A stretch of DNA of 13,906 nt, taken from contig CAMLCW010000102.1 in NCBI GenBank assembly GCA_946478645.1, forward strand, positions 1 through 13,906, written 5' to 3'. Numbering within the stretch: the first letter of the stretch is position 1; every line of letters starts with the position of its first letter. This DNA is from an uncultured Variovorax sp. (GTDB lineage Bacteria; Pseudomonadota; Gammaproteobacteria; Burkholderiales; Burkholderiaceae). The notes under the pieces were generated by a model, which searched no databases, was not told the DNA's origin, and saw nothing but the letters and a program-made list of their open reading frames with translations. A program made the translations under genes and the position numbers. Below, in pieces: positions 1 through 6,799 of this stretch.

Positions 1-1491
1 GATCCAGTTGAATGCCACGGCCGCGAGTGCGAGCGCGGCGATCGCCCAGCACTGCTCGCGCCAGGCCGGTGCGAGACGGGCGTCGGCCACGGGCGCGCTG
101 CGCCAGGCGGCATGCGCGAAGGCCAGCATCCAGCTGCCCCAGAAGGCCCATTTCTCCCAGTCGCCGCGGTGCGCGATGTCGGTGGGCAGCACGCGGTTGG
201 CCACCAGCATCACGAGGGCCGCGACCACCATGCCCGTGACCGTGGTCACCGCCAGCGCATCGACGCAGCGCACGGCGCGGCTGCCCTGCTTCGCATGCTG
301 GGCCTTGCGCTTCTCGACGAAGAAGAAGAACCCGGTGGCGATGCAGGCGCAGCCCAGCAGCCCGCCCAGCACGTAGAACCAGCGCAGCAGCCAGTGCTCG
401 AAGTGCTGCAGGTGCAGCCCGGTCAGGAAGTTGTTGATGCTGGCCACCGGCGTGGGCGGCGGCTCCTCGAGGATGACCTTCCCGGTGGTCGCCTCGAAAT
501 GCACCGCCTGCCCCACCAGCGCGACGCGGTCGCTGCCGGCGCGGTAGATGCTGACGTAGCCGTTGGCGTCGCCGACGTGGCTGATGTGCAGGAAGCCGAC
601 CTCGCCGGGCATGTCGCGCGCCGCCCAGCGCCGCTTGGCCTCGACCACCATCGCATCGACCGAGGCCATGGGCGCGGTCACGCCCGCAGGCTTGAAGGCC
701 AGGCCCTTGGCCTTGGCGTCGGCGATCGCATGCGCCTGCGCCTCGGGCTTGAGCATGGTCTCGGACACCGGCAGGTAGATGCCCGCGAAGATGGTGAGCC
801 CCGACAGCGCGAAGATGAAATGGAACGGCAGCGCGACCACGCCCGTGAGGTTGTGCAGGTCGAGCATGCTGCGGCGCACGTGCTTGCCGGGCCGGAAGGT
901 GAAGAACTCGCGGAAGAACTTGCGGTGCATCACCACGCCGCTGACCAGCGCCGCGAGCATCACGAGCGCGGCCAGCCCGACGATCCAGTAGCCCACCGAC
1001 TTCCATTCGATATGCAGGCTGTAGTGCAGCGGATAGAAGAACTGGCTGCCGATCTTCAGCTGGTCGTGCGGCAGCACGGCGCCGCTGCGCGGATCGATCG
1101 TGACGTGCCCGTGCACGTGGTCGTCGGGGTCGTTCGGGTTGTTGGTGACCGCGTACTCGGCGAACATCTGCAGCACCGGATCGCGGTGCGTGGTGTAGGC
1201 GCTCCAGTTCATCAGCGGCAGCTCCTTGGGGAGCGGGCCGCCGACGCGTGCGCGTGCCGCTTCGAGCTCGTCGTCGTCGGGCCCGATGGTCTTGAAGATC
1301 GGCTCGAGCATGCGGTCGAACGAAGGCATCACCTGCGGCTCGAAGCGCGTCTCGGGAATGGCCCAGCGGTCGATCTCGCGGTCGAACACCGAGAGCGAAC
1401 CGAAGAAGAACGCGATCATCAGCACGTAGCCGAGCACCAGGCCGAACCAGGTGTGCAGCCAGGCCATCGACAGGCGGAAGGACTGGAACAT
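1..1491 (-). CDS. PepSY-associated transmembrane protein (iron-uptake type), C-terminus cut by window edge
   Basis: The reading frame is open from the ATG at 1491 to base 1, giving 497 residues with no stop, so the gene is partial. The protein begins MFQSFRLSMAWLHTWFGLVLG. Hydrophobic helices lie near residues 12-34, 168-187, 217-240, 370-392 and 410-431, with more near the cut end. Membrane-flanking histidines are plentiful (H13, H156, H160, H213, H224, H360, H363, H366), and two soluble PepSY-like periplasmic stretches lie near 40-150 and 245-345. This layout matches the PepSY_TM family of inner-membrane proteins found beside TonB-dependent siderophore receptors, where a role in ferric-siderophore reduction or uptake is proposed. 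It follows the DUF3649 gene by 29 bases, so the two are probably co-transcribed. A DUF3325 or receptor gene would be expected beyond the left edge. Family assignment is firm; the exact reaction is inference. Confidence 0.9.
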   Translation of the reverse strand, partial: MFQSFRLSMAWLHTWFGLVLGYVLMIAFFFGSLSVFDREIDRWAIPETRFEPQVMPSFDRMLEPIFKTIGPDDDELEAARARVGGPLPKELPLMNWSAYTTHRDPVLQMFAEYAVTNNPNDPDDHVHGHVTIDPRSGAVLPHDQLKIGSQFFYPLHYSLHIEWKSVGYWIVGLAALVMLAALVSGVVMHRKFFREFFTFRPGKHVRRSMLDLHNLTGVVALPFHFIFALSGLTIFAGIYLPVSETMLKPEAQAHAIADAKAKGLAFKPAGVTAPMASVDAMVVEAKRRWAARDMPGEVGFLHISHVGDANGYVSIYRAGSDRVALVGQAVHFEATTGKVILEEPPPTPVASINNFLTGLHLQHFEHWLLRWFYVLGGLLGCACIATGFFFFVEKRKAQHAKQGSRAVRCVDALAVTTVTGMVVAALVMLVANRVLPTDIAHRGDWEKWAFWGSWMLAFAHAAWRSAPVADARLAPAWREQCWAIAALALAAVAFNWI

Positions 1492-1493
1492 GA

Positions 1494-1518
1494 CTTCTCT
1501 TTCTTTCTCTCTTTTTCT
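1494..1518 (-). promoter_or_regulatory. Purine-only ribosome-binding region before the PepSY gene
   Basis: Read on the minus strand, the whole 25-base stretch before the PepSY start codon is A and G only. It contains repeated AGAGAAAG and AGAGAAG words that can serve as Shine-Dalgarno sequences. It contrasts strongly with the GC-rich surroundings and fills almost all of the 29-base gap to the upstream DUF3649 gene. It supports the start at 1491. Confidence 0.5.
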
Positions 1519-1520
1519 GC

Positions 1521-1802
1521 TCAGCGGGAAGCGCCGAGCAGCAGCCAGGCCGCGCCGGTCATGAGCGCCCCGCCGCCCGCCAGCACGCCCCAGACGCGGC
1601 GCAGGCTGCCGGCGGCAAAGGCCCAGCAGAAGCACACCAGGAACACCAGGAAAGCCAGCAGGTTGCACGCCAGCCGCGCATCCTCGTAGCCCACGCCGGC
1701 CGCCAGCAGCAGGGCGATGCCGAGCGTGACGAAGCCCCAGACGAATGCGTAGCCGCCGAGCAGGCTGGCGGCCACGCGCGATGCAATGTGCAAGGGCGTC
1801 AT
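1521..1802 (-). CDS. DUF3649-family small membrane protein (iron-uptake operon)
   Basis: A 93-residue protein starting MTPLHIASRVAASLLGGYAF, with three hydrophobic helices near residues 10-35, 45-65 and 68-90 and almost no soluble part. Its size, its helices and its position directly ahead of a PepSY-associated membrane protein fit the DUF3649 family. That family recurs in proteobacterial siderophore and iron-uptake operons in the order DUF3649, PepSY_TM, DUF3325; its biochemical role is not known. An in-frame ATG at 1859 would add 19 residues, but it falls inside the Fur-like palindrome and next to the -10 box, and the added residues are not membrane-like, so I prefer 1802. No strong Shine-Dalgarno is visible for either start. 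The final TGA ends 29 bases before the PepSY start. Confidence 0.8.
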   Translation of the reverse strand: MTPLHIASRVAASLLGGYAFVWGFVTLGIALLLAAGVGYEDARLACNLLAFLVFLVCFCWAFAAGSLRRVWGVLAGGGALMTGAAWLLLGASR

Positions 1803-1840
1803 CTTGAAGATCGGATTGCGCTGGAAATGGTGGTCGATGA

Positions 1841-1861
1841 GAATGCGAGCGAGTCGCATTC
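1841..1861. promoter_or_regulatory. Candidate Fur-like operator (8-bp arms, 5-bp spacer)
   Basis: GAATGCGA at 1841-1848 and TCGCATTC at 1854-1861 are perfect inverted copies around a 5-base spacer. The 21-bp length and GAATGC/GCATTC hexamers resemble beta-proteobacterial Fur boxes. It lies just downstream of a -10 element and 39 bases upstream of the DUF3649 start, where a bound repressor would block transcription of the iron-uptake unit. The Fur assignment is inference from similarity and gene content. Confidence 0.45.
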
Positions 1862-1863
1862 AT

Positions 1864-1869
1864 ATTGTA
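1864..1869 (-). promoter_or_regulatory. Candidate -10 element for the DUF3649–PepSY unit
   Basis: Minus-strand TACAAT differs from the consensus TATAAT at one position. It sits directly upstream of the Fur-like palindrome, so transcription would begin inside the palindrome, leaving a leader of about 50 bases before the start at 1802. No good -35 element is seen at 16-18 bases, so the call is tentative. Confidence 0.35.
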
Positions 1870-1921
1870 GATGTGGCGGCGGGGCTTGGGGATGCATGTC
1901 CCTGCCGCGCGCAGGATGTCC

Positions 1922-2692
1922 CTACCCCCACCAGTTCGGCTGCCGGTCGACAAAGAGCGTGCAGTCCGGGATCGCCAGCTTGCCGCCGGCCCATGCCGCC
2001 CGGACGCGGCGCTGGAAATCGGCCGACAGCAGCACCGGCCTGCCCGCCATCGGCGTGACCCAGAGCTTCGAGCGCCGGTCGTAGCCGCCCGCGCTGAGTT
2101 CGCGCCCCGCCCGGCGCCATGTCTGCTGCGGCACGTGCAGCGCGAACGGCGCGAAGTGAATGGGCCGCAGAAGCTGCCCCTGCTGCCAGTAATAGACGCG
2201 CCCGAAGTACGCCGCATGGCACCAGCGCTCCCAGCCCGCGGGGCTGTACCTGTCGAAGTCCAGCCTGCCCTCGGGCAGCGCCACCCACACCACCGCGATG
2301 CCGAGGCGGTGGTAGGCCGCGGTACGCGCCTCGACACCAGCGATGCCCAGCACGCTGCGCTGCACCTCGATGGCCACGGGCACGCCGGAGATGATCGCGA
2401 AGACATCGGCAATGGCGCCGGGCAGCCGCTTCTCGAGCTCGACGCCGCGCACGTTGGCCGCCTCTCGCAGCGCATCGTGGATGGCGAGCTTCACGAGCAG
2501 GTGGTCCTCGGTTTCGCCCGCGGCCGCGCGGCAGGATGTCGGCGCCTTGTGCGCGAAATGGTGGATGCGGATCGGGCCCTTGCGCAGCGTCATCTCCGCG
2601 GCGCAGGCCGCGCAGAGAAAGGGCGCGTCGAGCCGCTCGGCGTTGCGAGCGGCGAGTTTCATGCCGTCGGATTGGCGGAGGGCTGTGAGCAC
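1922..2692 (-). CDS. CoiA-like competence/nuclease-fold protein
   Basis: A 256-residue protein read from a GTG start, beginning MLTALRQSDGMKLAARNAER. The N-terminus fits the CoiA family: a short beta-rich lead, a Cys pair C27-x2-C30, then a basic segment ending in HHFAHK (44-49). A restriction-nuclease-like core follows: E62, H64 and K68 on a helix, then D96 in the IADVFA segment and E109-x-Q111 in the AIEVQ segment. This reads as a PD-(D/E)xK-type active site with Q in place of the usual K. CoiA is needed for DNA transformation in Gram-positive bacteria and is thought to act on incoming DNA; the role of proteobacterial homologues is unknown. The ATG at 2662 is an alternative start, but it would remove conserved N-terminal residues. 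No clear Shine-Dalgarno is visible. The gene follows the antitoxin-like gene on the same strand after 46 bases. Confidence 0.75.
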   Translation of the reverse strand: MLTALRQSDGMKLAARNAERLDAPFLCAACAAEMTLRKGPIRIHHFAHKAPTSCRAAAGETEDHLLVKLAIHDALREAANVRGVELEKRLPGAIADVFAIISGVPVAIEVQRSVLGIAGVEARTAAYHRLGIAVVWVALPEGRLDFDRYSPAGWERWCHAAYFGRVYYWQQGQLLRPIHFAPFALHVPQQTWRRAGRELSAGGYDRRSKLWVTPMAGRPVLLSADFQRRVRAAWAGGKLAIPDCTLFVDRQPNWWG

Positions 2693-2738
2693 GGGCGGGT
2701 TCGATGTTCAGCGATTCGTCGCCAACGCCGCGCACCTT

Positions 2739-3014
2739 TCACGCGGCGGAATTCGCGCTCCGCGCGGCGTCCAAGCTGCGCCGCAAGCCCTCCAGAACAG
2801 CATCTGCACTGACGTAGTCATCACTCAGACGGGCATGATCGCGAGCCTGCAAGCCCCGGGCGATGAATGCGTTTTGAATGCGGCGTCGCCGAACCGCTTC
2901 GCGAACCGCAGCCTCTACGAACTCCGACAAAGTTTCGCCTTCCGACAGCACCGACTCAACTTCGGCCCGAAAGGCAGGTTCGACTCTCAAAGAAGGAAGC
3001 GATGCAGTCTTCAT
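2739..3014 (-). CDS. YlcI/YnfO-type ribbon-helix-helix antitoxin-like protein
   Basis: A 91-residue protein starting MKTASLPSLRVEPAFRAEVE. Residues 1-11 look like an RHH beta strand, 13-23 the first helix and 28-45 the second, with the typical turn (ETLSEFVEAAV) and then RRRR; a charged tail follows. This is the pattern of small DNA-binding antitoxins that usually precede a ParE/RelE toxin and repress their own operon. Here no toxin follows: only 46 bases separate its stop from the CoiA-like gene, and no frame there can hold a 90-residue toxin. It may be a solitary regulator or a relic of a toxin-antitoxin pair. An upstream in-frame start at 3197 would add 61 residues that overlap the divergent gene and lack family character. 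The family call is moderately sure. Confidence 0.7.
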   Translation of the reverse strand: MKTASLPSLRVEPAFRAEVESVLSEGETLSEFVEAAVREAVRRRRIQNAFIARGLQARDHARLSDDYVSADAVLEGLRRSLDAARSANSAA

Positions 3015-3151
3015 CTCAAAAAATGTACCGCAGATACGACGCGTCGCGCCACCCACCCCGGTGACGCCCACCGACCGCGCGTAGCATCCACCGCATCTCG
3101 ATCCCCCGGTTCGCTGCATCCATCCTTCACCCGCACACCATGAAGTGAGAC
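3015..3151. other. Divergent intergenic region between the antitoxin-like and SMP-30-like genes
   Basis: This 137-base gap must hold both divergent promoters. An A-rich patch at 3018-3025 lies next to the antitoxin-like start. A -10-like TAGCAT lies at 3082-3087 ahead of the SMP-30-like gene. No convincing -35 box or palindrome that could be an RHH operator was found. Confidence 0.4.
3077..3088 (+). promoter_or_regulatory. Candidate -10 region (shared dodecamer, copy 1)
   Basis: GCGCGTAGCATC contains TAGCAT, which resembles a -10 element. The identical 12 bases occur again at 6076-6087 upstream of the response regulator gene. The position, about 65 bases before the SMP-30-like start, suits a promoter. 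No clear -35 element was seen. Confidence 0.25.
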
Positions 3152-4285
3152 ATGACCAAGCAAGCACTCGATCCCGAATCGCAACGCCCCGCCCCACCGA
3201 GCACCACCACGCAGCCGCCGCGCGACTTCGGCCCGAGCGGCGCGCCGACCACCTATTTCACCGACCCCGACGTGCTCTCGGTCGATGCGGCGTTCGACGC
3301 ACTGCGGCAGCCGAACGCAGCGATCCAGCGGCTGTGGACCGGCGCGCTGTGGTCCGAAGGTCCGGCCTGGAACGGGGTCGGCCGCTTCCTGGTGTGGAGC
3401 GACATTCCGAACAACCGGCAAATGCGATGGTGCGAGGACGACGGGCATGTGAGCGTGTTCCGCTCGCCCTCGAACAACAGCAACGGCAACACCTTCGACT
3501 TCCAGGGCCGTCAGATCTCGTGCGAGCACCTCACGCGCCGGCTGGTGCGCTATGAGCTCGACGGCTCGGCCACGGTGCTGGCTTCGCACTTCAACGGCAA
3601 GCGGCTCAATTCGCCCAACGACGTGGTGGCGCACCCCGACGGCAGCTACTGGTTCACCGATCCGCCCTACGGCGCGCAGCTCTATGAAGGCGCGGTCGAT
3701 GCACCGGGCGGGCCCGCCAACCGCGCCGGCCGGCTCAACCCGCGGCTGGGCCAGCCGCCCGAGATCGGCACTTACCAGCGCGAACTGCCGACCGCCGTCT
3801 ACCGCCTCGACAAGGACGGCACGCTGGCGCAGGTGGCCGGCGAAGACATCGTGCCCGACCCGAACGGCCTGTGCTTCTCGCCCGACTTCAAGACGCTCTA
3901 TATCGTGAGCACCGGCAAGGGCCCGGGCGACACCATGGCGGGCGGCAAGGGCGACATGTACGCGTTCGACGTCGGCGCCGACAACCGCCTCGGCGGCGGG
4001 CGCCGGTTCAGCGACTTCATGATCGACGGCGTGAAGTGCGCCCCCGACGGCGTGCGCGCCGACGTCGACGGCAACCTCTGGTGCTCGAGCAACGCGGGGC
4101 GCAATGTCGGCTACAACGGCGTGACGATATGGAACCCGCAAGGCCGGCTCATCGGGCGCATCCGCCTGCCCGAGGTCTGCGGCAACCTGTGCTTCGGCGG
4201 CCCCAAGCGCAACCGCCTTTTCATGGCCGCGAGCCAGTCGCTCTACGCGGTCTACACCGCGACGCAGGGCGCGGCACCCGCCTGA
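3152..4285 (+). CDS. SMP-30/gluconolactonase/LRE-family hydrolase
   Basis: A 377-residue protein with the six-bladed beta-propeller signatures of the SMP-30/regucalcin/gluconolactonase family. WSEGPAW supplies the metal-binding Glu (E69), NSPNDVV the substrate-site Asn (N156), PNGLCFSPD a metal-ligand Asn (N238) and APDGVRADVDGNLW the catalytic Asp (D299). Members hydrolyse sugar lactones or related esters with a divalent metal. The first 60 or so residues are a polar, proline-rich extension with no signal peptide, so a cytoplasmic location is likely. AAGTGAG just upstream is an acceptable Shine-Dalgarno for the ATG at 3152. The gene stands alone: it diverges from the antitoxin-like gene and is followed after 86 bases by an unrelated one, so the substrate cannot be inferred from neighbours. 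Confidence 0.85.
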   Translation: MTKQALDPESQRPAPPSTTTQPPRDFGPSGAPTTYFTDPDVLSVDAAFDALRQPNAAIQRLWTGALWSEGPAWNGVGRFLVWSDIPNNRQMRWCEDDGHVSVFRSPSNNSNGNTFDFQGRQISCEHLTRRLVRYELDGSATVLASHFNGKRLNSPNDVVAHPDGSYWFTDPPYGAQLYEGAVDAPGGPANRAGRLNPRLGQPPEIGTYQRELPTAVYRLDKDGTLAQVAGEDIVPDPNGLCFSPDFKTLYIVSTGKGPGDTMAGGKGDMYAFDVGADNRLGGGRRFSDFMIDGVKCAPDGVRADVDGNLWCSSNAGRNVGYNGVTIWNPQGRLIGRIRLPEVCGNLCFGGPKRNRLFMAASQSLYAVYTATQGAAPA

Positions 4286-4320
4286 GGCGGTGTGCGCCCC
4301 TCCTCTGCCCTCGTTAAGAT

Positions 4321-4351
4321 GCGCGCGGCTGCGCACCCTCGCGCCGCGCGC
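4321..4351. repeat. GC-rich inverted repeat (9-bp perfect arms) in the leader of the next gene
   Basis: GCGCGCGGC at 4321-4329 and GCCGCGCGC at 4343-4351 are perfect inverted copies separated by 13 bases. The stem would lie between the SMP-30-like stop and the Shine-Dalgarno of the zinc-ribbon gene. No T-tract follows, so it is a poor intrinsic terminator; it may be a leader stem or chance in GC-rich sequence. Confidence 0.35.
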
Positions 4352-4371
4352 TCTCGAACGAGGAAATCCCT

Positions 4372-6075
4372 GTGACCATCAACCTGCAAACGCTCAAGTG
4401 CGGCGAATGCGGCAGCGGCGTGCTCCAGCGCTCCGGGCTCAACCAGTACACCTGCGCCCACTGCGGCTCGGTGTCGATCGTGGAAGACGACGTCTCCGAC
4501 CGGCTGGAGCGCGTGCTCGAACAGGTCAAGAACGAGGCCGGCCGCCGGCTCGCGGCCGAGCAGTCGGCGGCGCGCCGGCCGCGTGCGGGCAAGTGGATCG
4601 GCATCGCCGCAGCGGCCATCGTGGGATTCGTGGCCGTGATGCTGGCCGGCATCGCCCTTGTCACGGGCGGCAGCAAGCTGAGCGCCAGGGATGACCGGCC
4701 GGTCGTGGCCGCCGCGCCGGCGCCGCGCACCATCCCCGTCGAAGGGCTCAAGCTCGACGCGCCGCGCCAGGTGCTGGCGGGCAGCAGCAGCAACTCGGCC
4801 AAGCCGCGGCTGCTGGTGGTGGCGCGCAACGACACCGGCATGCCGCTCGAGCGACCCGGCATCAAGGCGGTGTTCTACGACGGCGAGAGCCGCATCGGCG
4901 AACGCAGCGAGACGCTGCCCATCGGCATGCTCGCCCCCGGCGAGAGCGCGCCGGTGCTGATCGACCTGCCCGGAGGCGACCGCAGCGTCACGCGCCAGGA
5001 GGTGCAGGTGGTGGGGCCGCTGTCGGCGCCCCACCGCAGCGTCGAAGGTCCGGCGCTCAAGTTCACGCGCGTGCGGCTGGTGCAGCAGGACGACAACCTG
5101 CGCCTCGTCGGGCGCATCGTCAACGACCGCACCGACCGCGCCATGCTGGCCGGCGCCGAGGCGCTGGTCACGGTGTACGACGACGCGGGCGTGGTGATCG
5201 GCTTCGGCCGCGGCTACGCGCAGGCGAGCGAGATCGCGCCGGGCGAACGCAGCGCGATGGACGTGCGCGTGACGCGCATCGGCAACCCCGAGACGCCCGT
5301 CGCAGCCTGGGACTACCGCATCGACTACCACCTGGCCGGGAACGCGCAGCAGGGCCGCACGCGCGTGCTGAGCACGGCCCGCGTGGTCCGCACCGCCGCG
5401 GCGCCCGAGCGCTTCCATCCCGCGCTGCGACTCGGCAGCGAAGACCTGCTGGCCGACGAGTCCGAGCGCTTCGATGCGGCGCAGATCGAATTGCTGCCGC
5501 TCGTGGCCGCGCGCGACACCACGCAGCGCCCGGTCTACTTCACCGAGGTGGTCAACCGCAGCACCGAGGCGATCGCGATGTCGCCGGGCGCCGTGGTGTC
5601 GCGCTTCGACGGCAGCCGGCTCGAGGGCACCACGGCCGTGAGCGGGCCGGCCTACCTCTATCCCGGCGAGCGCTTTCCGGTGCTGCTGGAGCCGCACCGC
5701 AGCGGGCGCATCGCTGCCACGCGCGCCGAATGGAAGCCGATGCGCCGCGCCGCGCTGCCCGGCCCGCGCGCGCCGCTGGAGGTGCGCGTGACCGACACGC
5801 GCGCCGACACCAGCAGCGTGCTGGTCAACTTCAGCCGGCGCTACAGCTACAAGTACGTCGAAGTCAGCGGCACGGTGGGCAACCCGACGCAGGCCATCGT
5901 GCGCAAGGTGCGGCTCTGGGTCAGCCTGCGCGATGCCAGCGGCAAGCTCGCGGGCTTCACGCTGCTCGACAACCTGCCGGCCATCGCGCCGGGCGAGAGC
6001 GTGCCGTTCCAGGCCAAGGTCGACCAGTTCGGGCGCGACTTCGCGCGCGTGGAGACGCTGTTCCAGAGCGAGTAG
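4372..6075 (+). CDS. Membrane-anchored zinc-ribbon protein with FxLYD-like beta repeats, function unknown
   Basis: A 567-residue protein from a GTG start, with GAGGA at 4360-4364 as Shine-Dalgarno. Residues 9-31 form a zinc ribbon with two Cys pairs (C10-x2-C13 and C28-x2-C31). A charged, probably helical linker follows to about 74, then one hydrophobic helix at 75-97. The rest looks like four diverged domains of about 85-100 residues, near 115-205, 220-310, 370-455 and 480-567. Each pairs a run such as VxGxVxNxT or a variant with an aspartate-bearing strand (VFYDGES, TVYDDAG, SRFDGS, SLRDASG) and ends in a PGE turn (APGESAP, APGERSA, YPGERFP, APGESVP). That pattern resembles FxLYD/CARDB-type beta-sandwich modules. 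The ribbon would be cytoplasmic and the repeats periplasmic if the helix inserts N-in. I know no function for this architecture. It precedes the two-component pair by 49 bases and could be linked to it. Confidence 0.75.
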   Translation: MTINLQTLKCGECGSGVLQRSGLNQYTCAHCGSVSIVEDDVSDRLERVLEQVKNEAGRRLAAEQSAARRPRAGKWIGIAAAAIVGFVAVMLAGIALVTGGSKLSARDDRPVVAAAPAPRTIPVEGLKLDAPRQVLAGSSSNSAKPRLLVVARNDTGMPLERPGIKAVFYDGESRIGERSETLPIGMLAPGESAPVLIDLPGGDRSVTRQEVQVVGPLSAPHRSVEGPALKFTRVRLVQQDDNLRLVGRIVNDRTDRAMLAGAEALVTVYDDAGVVIGFGRGYAQASEIAPGERSAMDVRVTRIGNPETPVAAWDYRIDYHLAGNAQQGRTRVLSTARVVRTAAAPERFHPALRLGSEDLLADESERFDAAQIELLPLVAARDTTQRPVYFTEVVNRSTEAIAMSPGAVVSRFDGSRLEGTTAVSGPAYLYPGERFPVLLEPHRSGRIAATRAEWKPMRRAALPGPRAPLEVRVTDTRADTSSVLVNFSRRYSYKYVEVSGTVGNPTQAIVRKVRLWVSLRDASGKLAGFTLLDNLPAIAPGESVPFQAKVDQFGRDFARVETLFQSE

Positions 6076-6087
6076 GCGCGTAGCATC
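6076..6087 (+). promoter_or_regulatory. Candidate -10 region (shared dodecamer, copy 2)
   Basis: The same 12 bases as at 3077-3088, GCGCGTAGCATC, begin directly after the stop codon of the zinc-ribbon gene. TAGCAT at 6081-6086 lies 38 bases before the response regulator ATG. It suggests the two-component pair has its own promoter, though no good -35 is seen. Confidence 0.25.
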
Positions 6088-6124
6088 GGCGCCGAACAAA
6101 CGCAAACAGGAAGGCAGAAACGCC

Positions 6125-6799
6125 ATGCGCATATTGCTCGTCGAAGACGACCGGGTGCTGTCCGACGCGCTCTCGCGCGCGCTGGTGCAGTCCGCCCACG
6201 CGGTCGACGTCGTTTCCACCGGCGAGGAGGCCGACCATGCGCTCGCCGCGGGCAGCTACGACCTCGCGATCCTCGACATCGGCCTGCCCGGCCTGAGCGG
6301 GCTCGACGTGCTGAAGCGCCTGCGCGCGCGCAAGTCGACCATGCCGGTGCTGATGCTCACCGCCTTCGACACGCTGGCCGACCGCGTGCGCGGGCTCGAC
6401 CTGGGCGCCGACGACTACCTCGCCAAGCCCTTCGACCTGCCCGAGCTCGAAGCGCGAGTGCGCGCACTGCTGCGCCGCAGTACCGGCTCCACGCCTTTCC
6501 TCGAGCACGGCCTGCTGCGCTTCGACACCGTGGGCCGCCGCGTGTTCCATGACAAGCGGCCGGTCGAGCTGTCGCCGCGCGAGCTTGCGCTGCTCGAGCT
6601 GCTGCTGATGCGCGCGGGCCGTGTCGTGAGCAAGGAGCACATGGTCAACCATCTCTACGGCTGGGGCGACGAGGTCGGCGACAACGCGATCGAGGTCAAC
6701 GTCTACCGGCTGCGCAAGAAGCTCGAGCCCCTTGGCTGCGAGATCCGCACCGTGCGCGGCATGGGCTACCTGATCGACAGCAGCGATGCGCCGGTCTGA
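6125..6799 (+). CDS. OmpR-family two-component response regulator (TctD/QseB-like)
   Basis: A 224-residue protein with an N-terminal receiver domain and a C-terminal winged-helix DNA-binding domain. The receiver has the acidic pair D8/D9, phospho-acceptor D51 (in AILDIGLPGLSG), T79 and K101 (in KPFD), all canonical. The DNA-binding part, about 125-220, shows LSPRELALLELLL, then the recognition-helix region NAIEVNVYRLRKKL and the wing motif IRTVRGMGYL. AGGAAGG at 6108-6114 is the Shine-Dalgarno, which supports the ATG at 6125. Its last 14 bases overlap the histidine kinase gene, so the two are translated together and form a pair. The similarity is to TctD/QseB/PmrA regulators; the signal and target genes are not evident. 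Confidence 0.93.
   Translation: MRILLVEDDRVLSDALSRALVQSAHAVDVVSTGEEADHALAAGSYDLAILDIGLPGLSGLDVLKRLRARKSTMPVLMLTAFDTLADRVRGLDLGADDYLAKPFDLPELEARVRALLRRSTGSTPFLEHGLLRFDTVGRRVFHDKRPVELSPRELALLELLLMRAGRVVSKEHMVNHLYGWGDEVGDNAIEVNVYRLRKKLEPLGCEIRTVRGMGYLIDSSDAPV

Noticed and set aside
112..1689. A 525-codon open frame on the plus strand opposite the PepSY gene
   Set aside because: Its product is a His/Arg/Glu-rich low-complexity sequence typical of antisense frames in GC-rich DNA; the minus-strand frame gives a clear membrane protein family.
2693..2738. A hidden toxin gene after the antitoxin-like gene
   Set aside because: The gap is only 46 bases, and the overlapping alternative frame (1860-2735, minus) gives an Arg/Ala/Gly-rich shadow of the CoiA-like gene.
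2343..3143. A 266-codon plus-strand open frame spanning the CoiA-like and antitoxin-like genes
   Set aside because: It crosses two minus-strand genes with recognisable families and shows no domain of its own.
4252..6219. A 655-codon minus-strand open frame opposite the zinc-ribbon gene
   Set aside because: Ala/Arg/His-rich composition with no domain pattern and no ribosome-binding site; it overlaps a plus-strand frame with a zinc ribbon, membrane helix and repeats.
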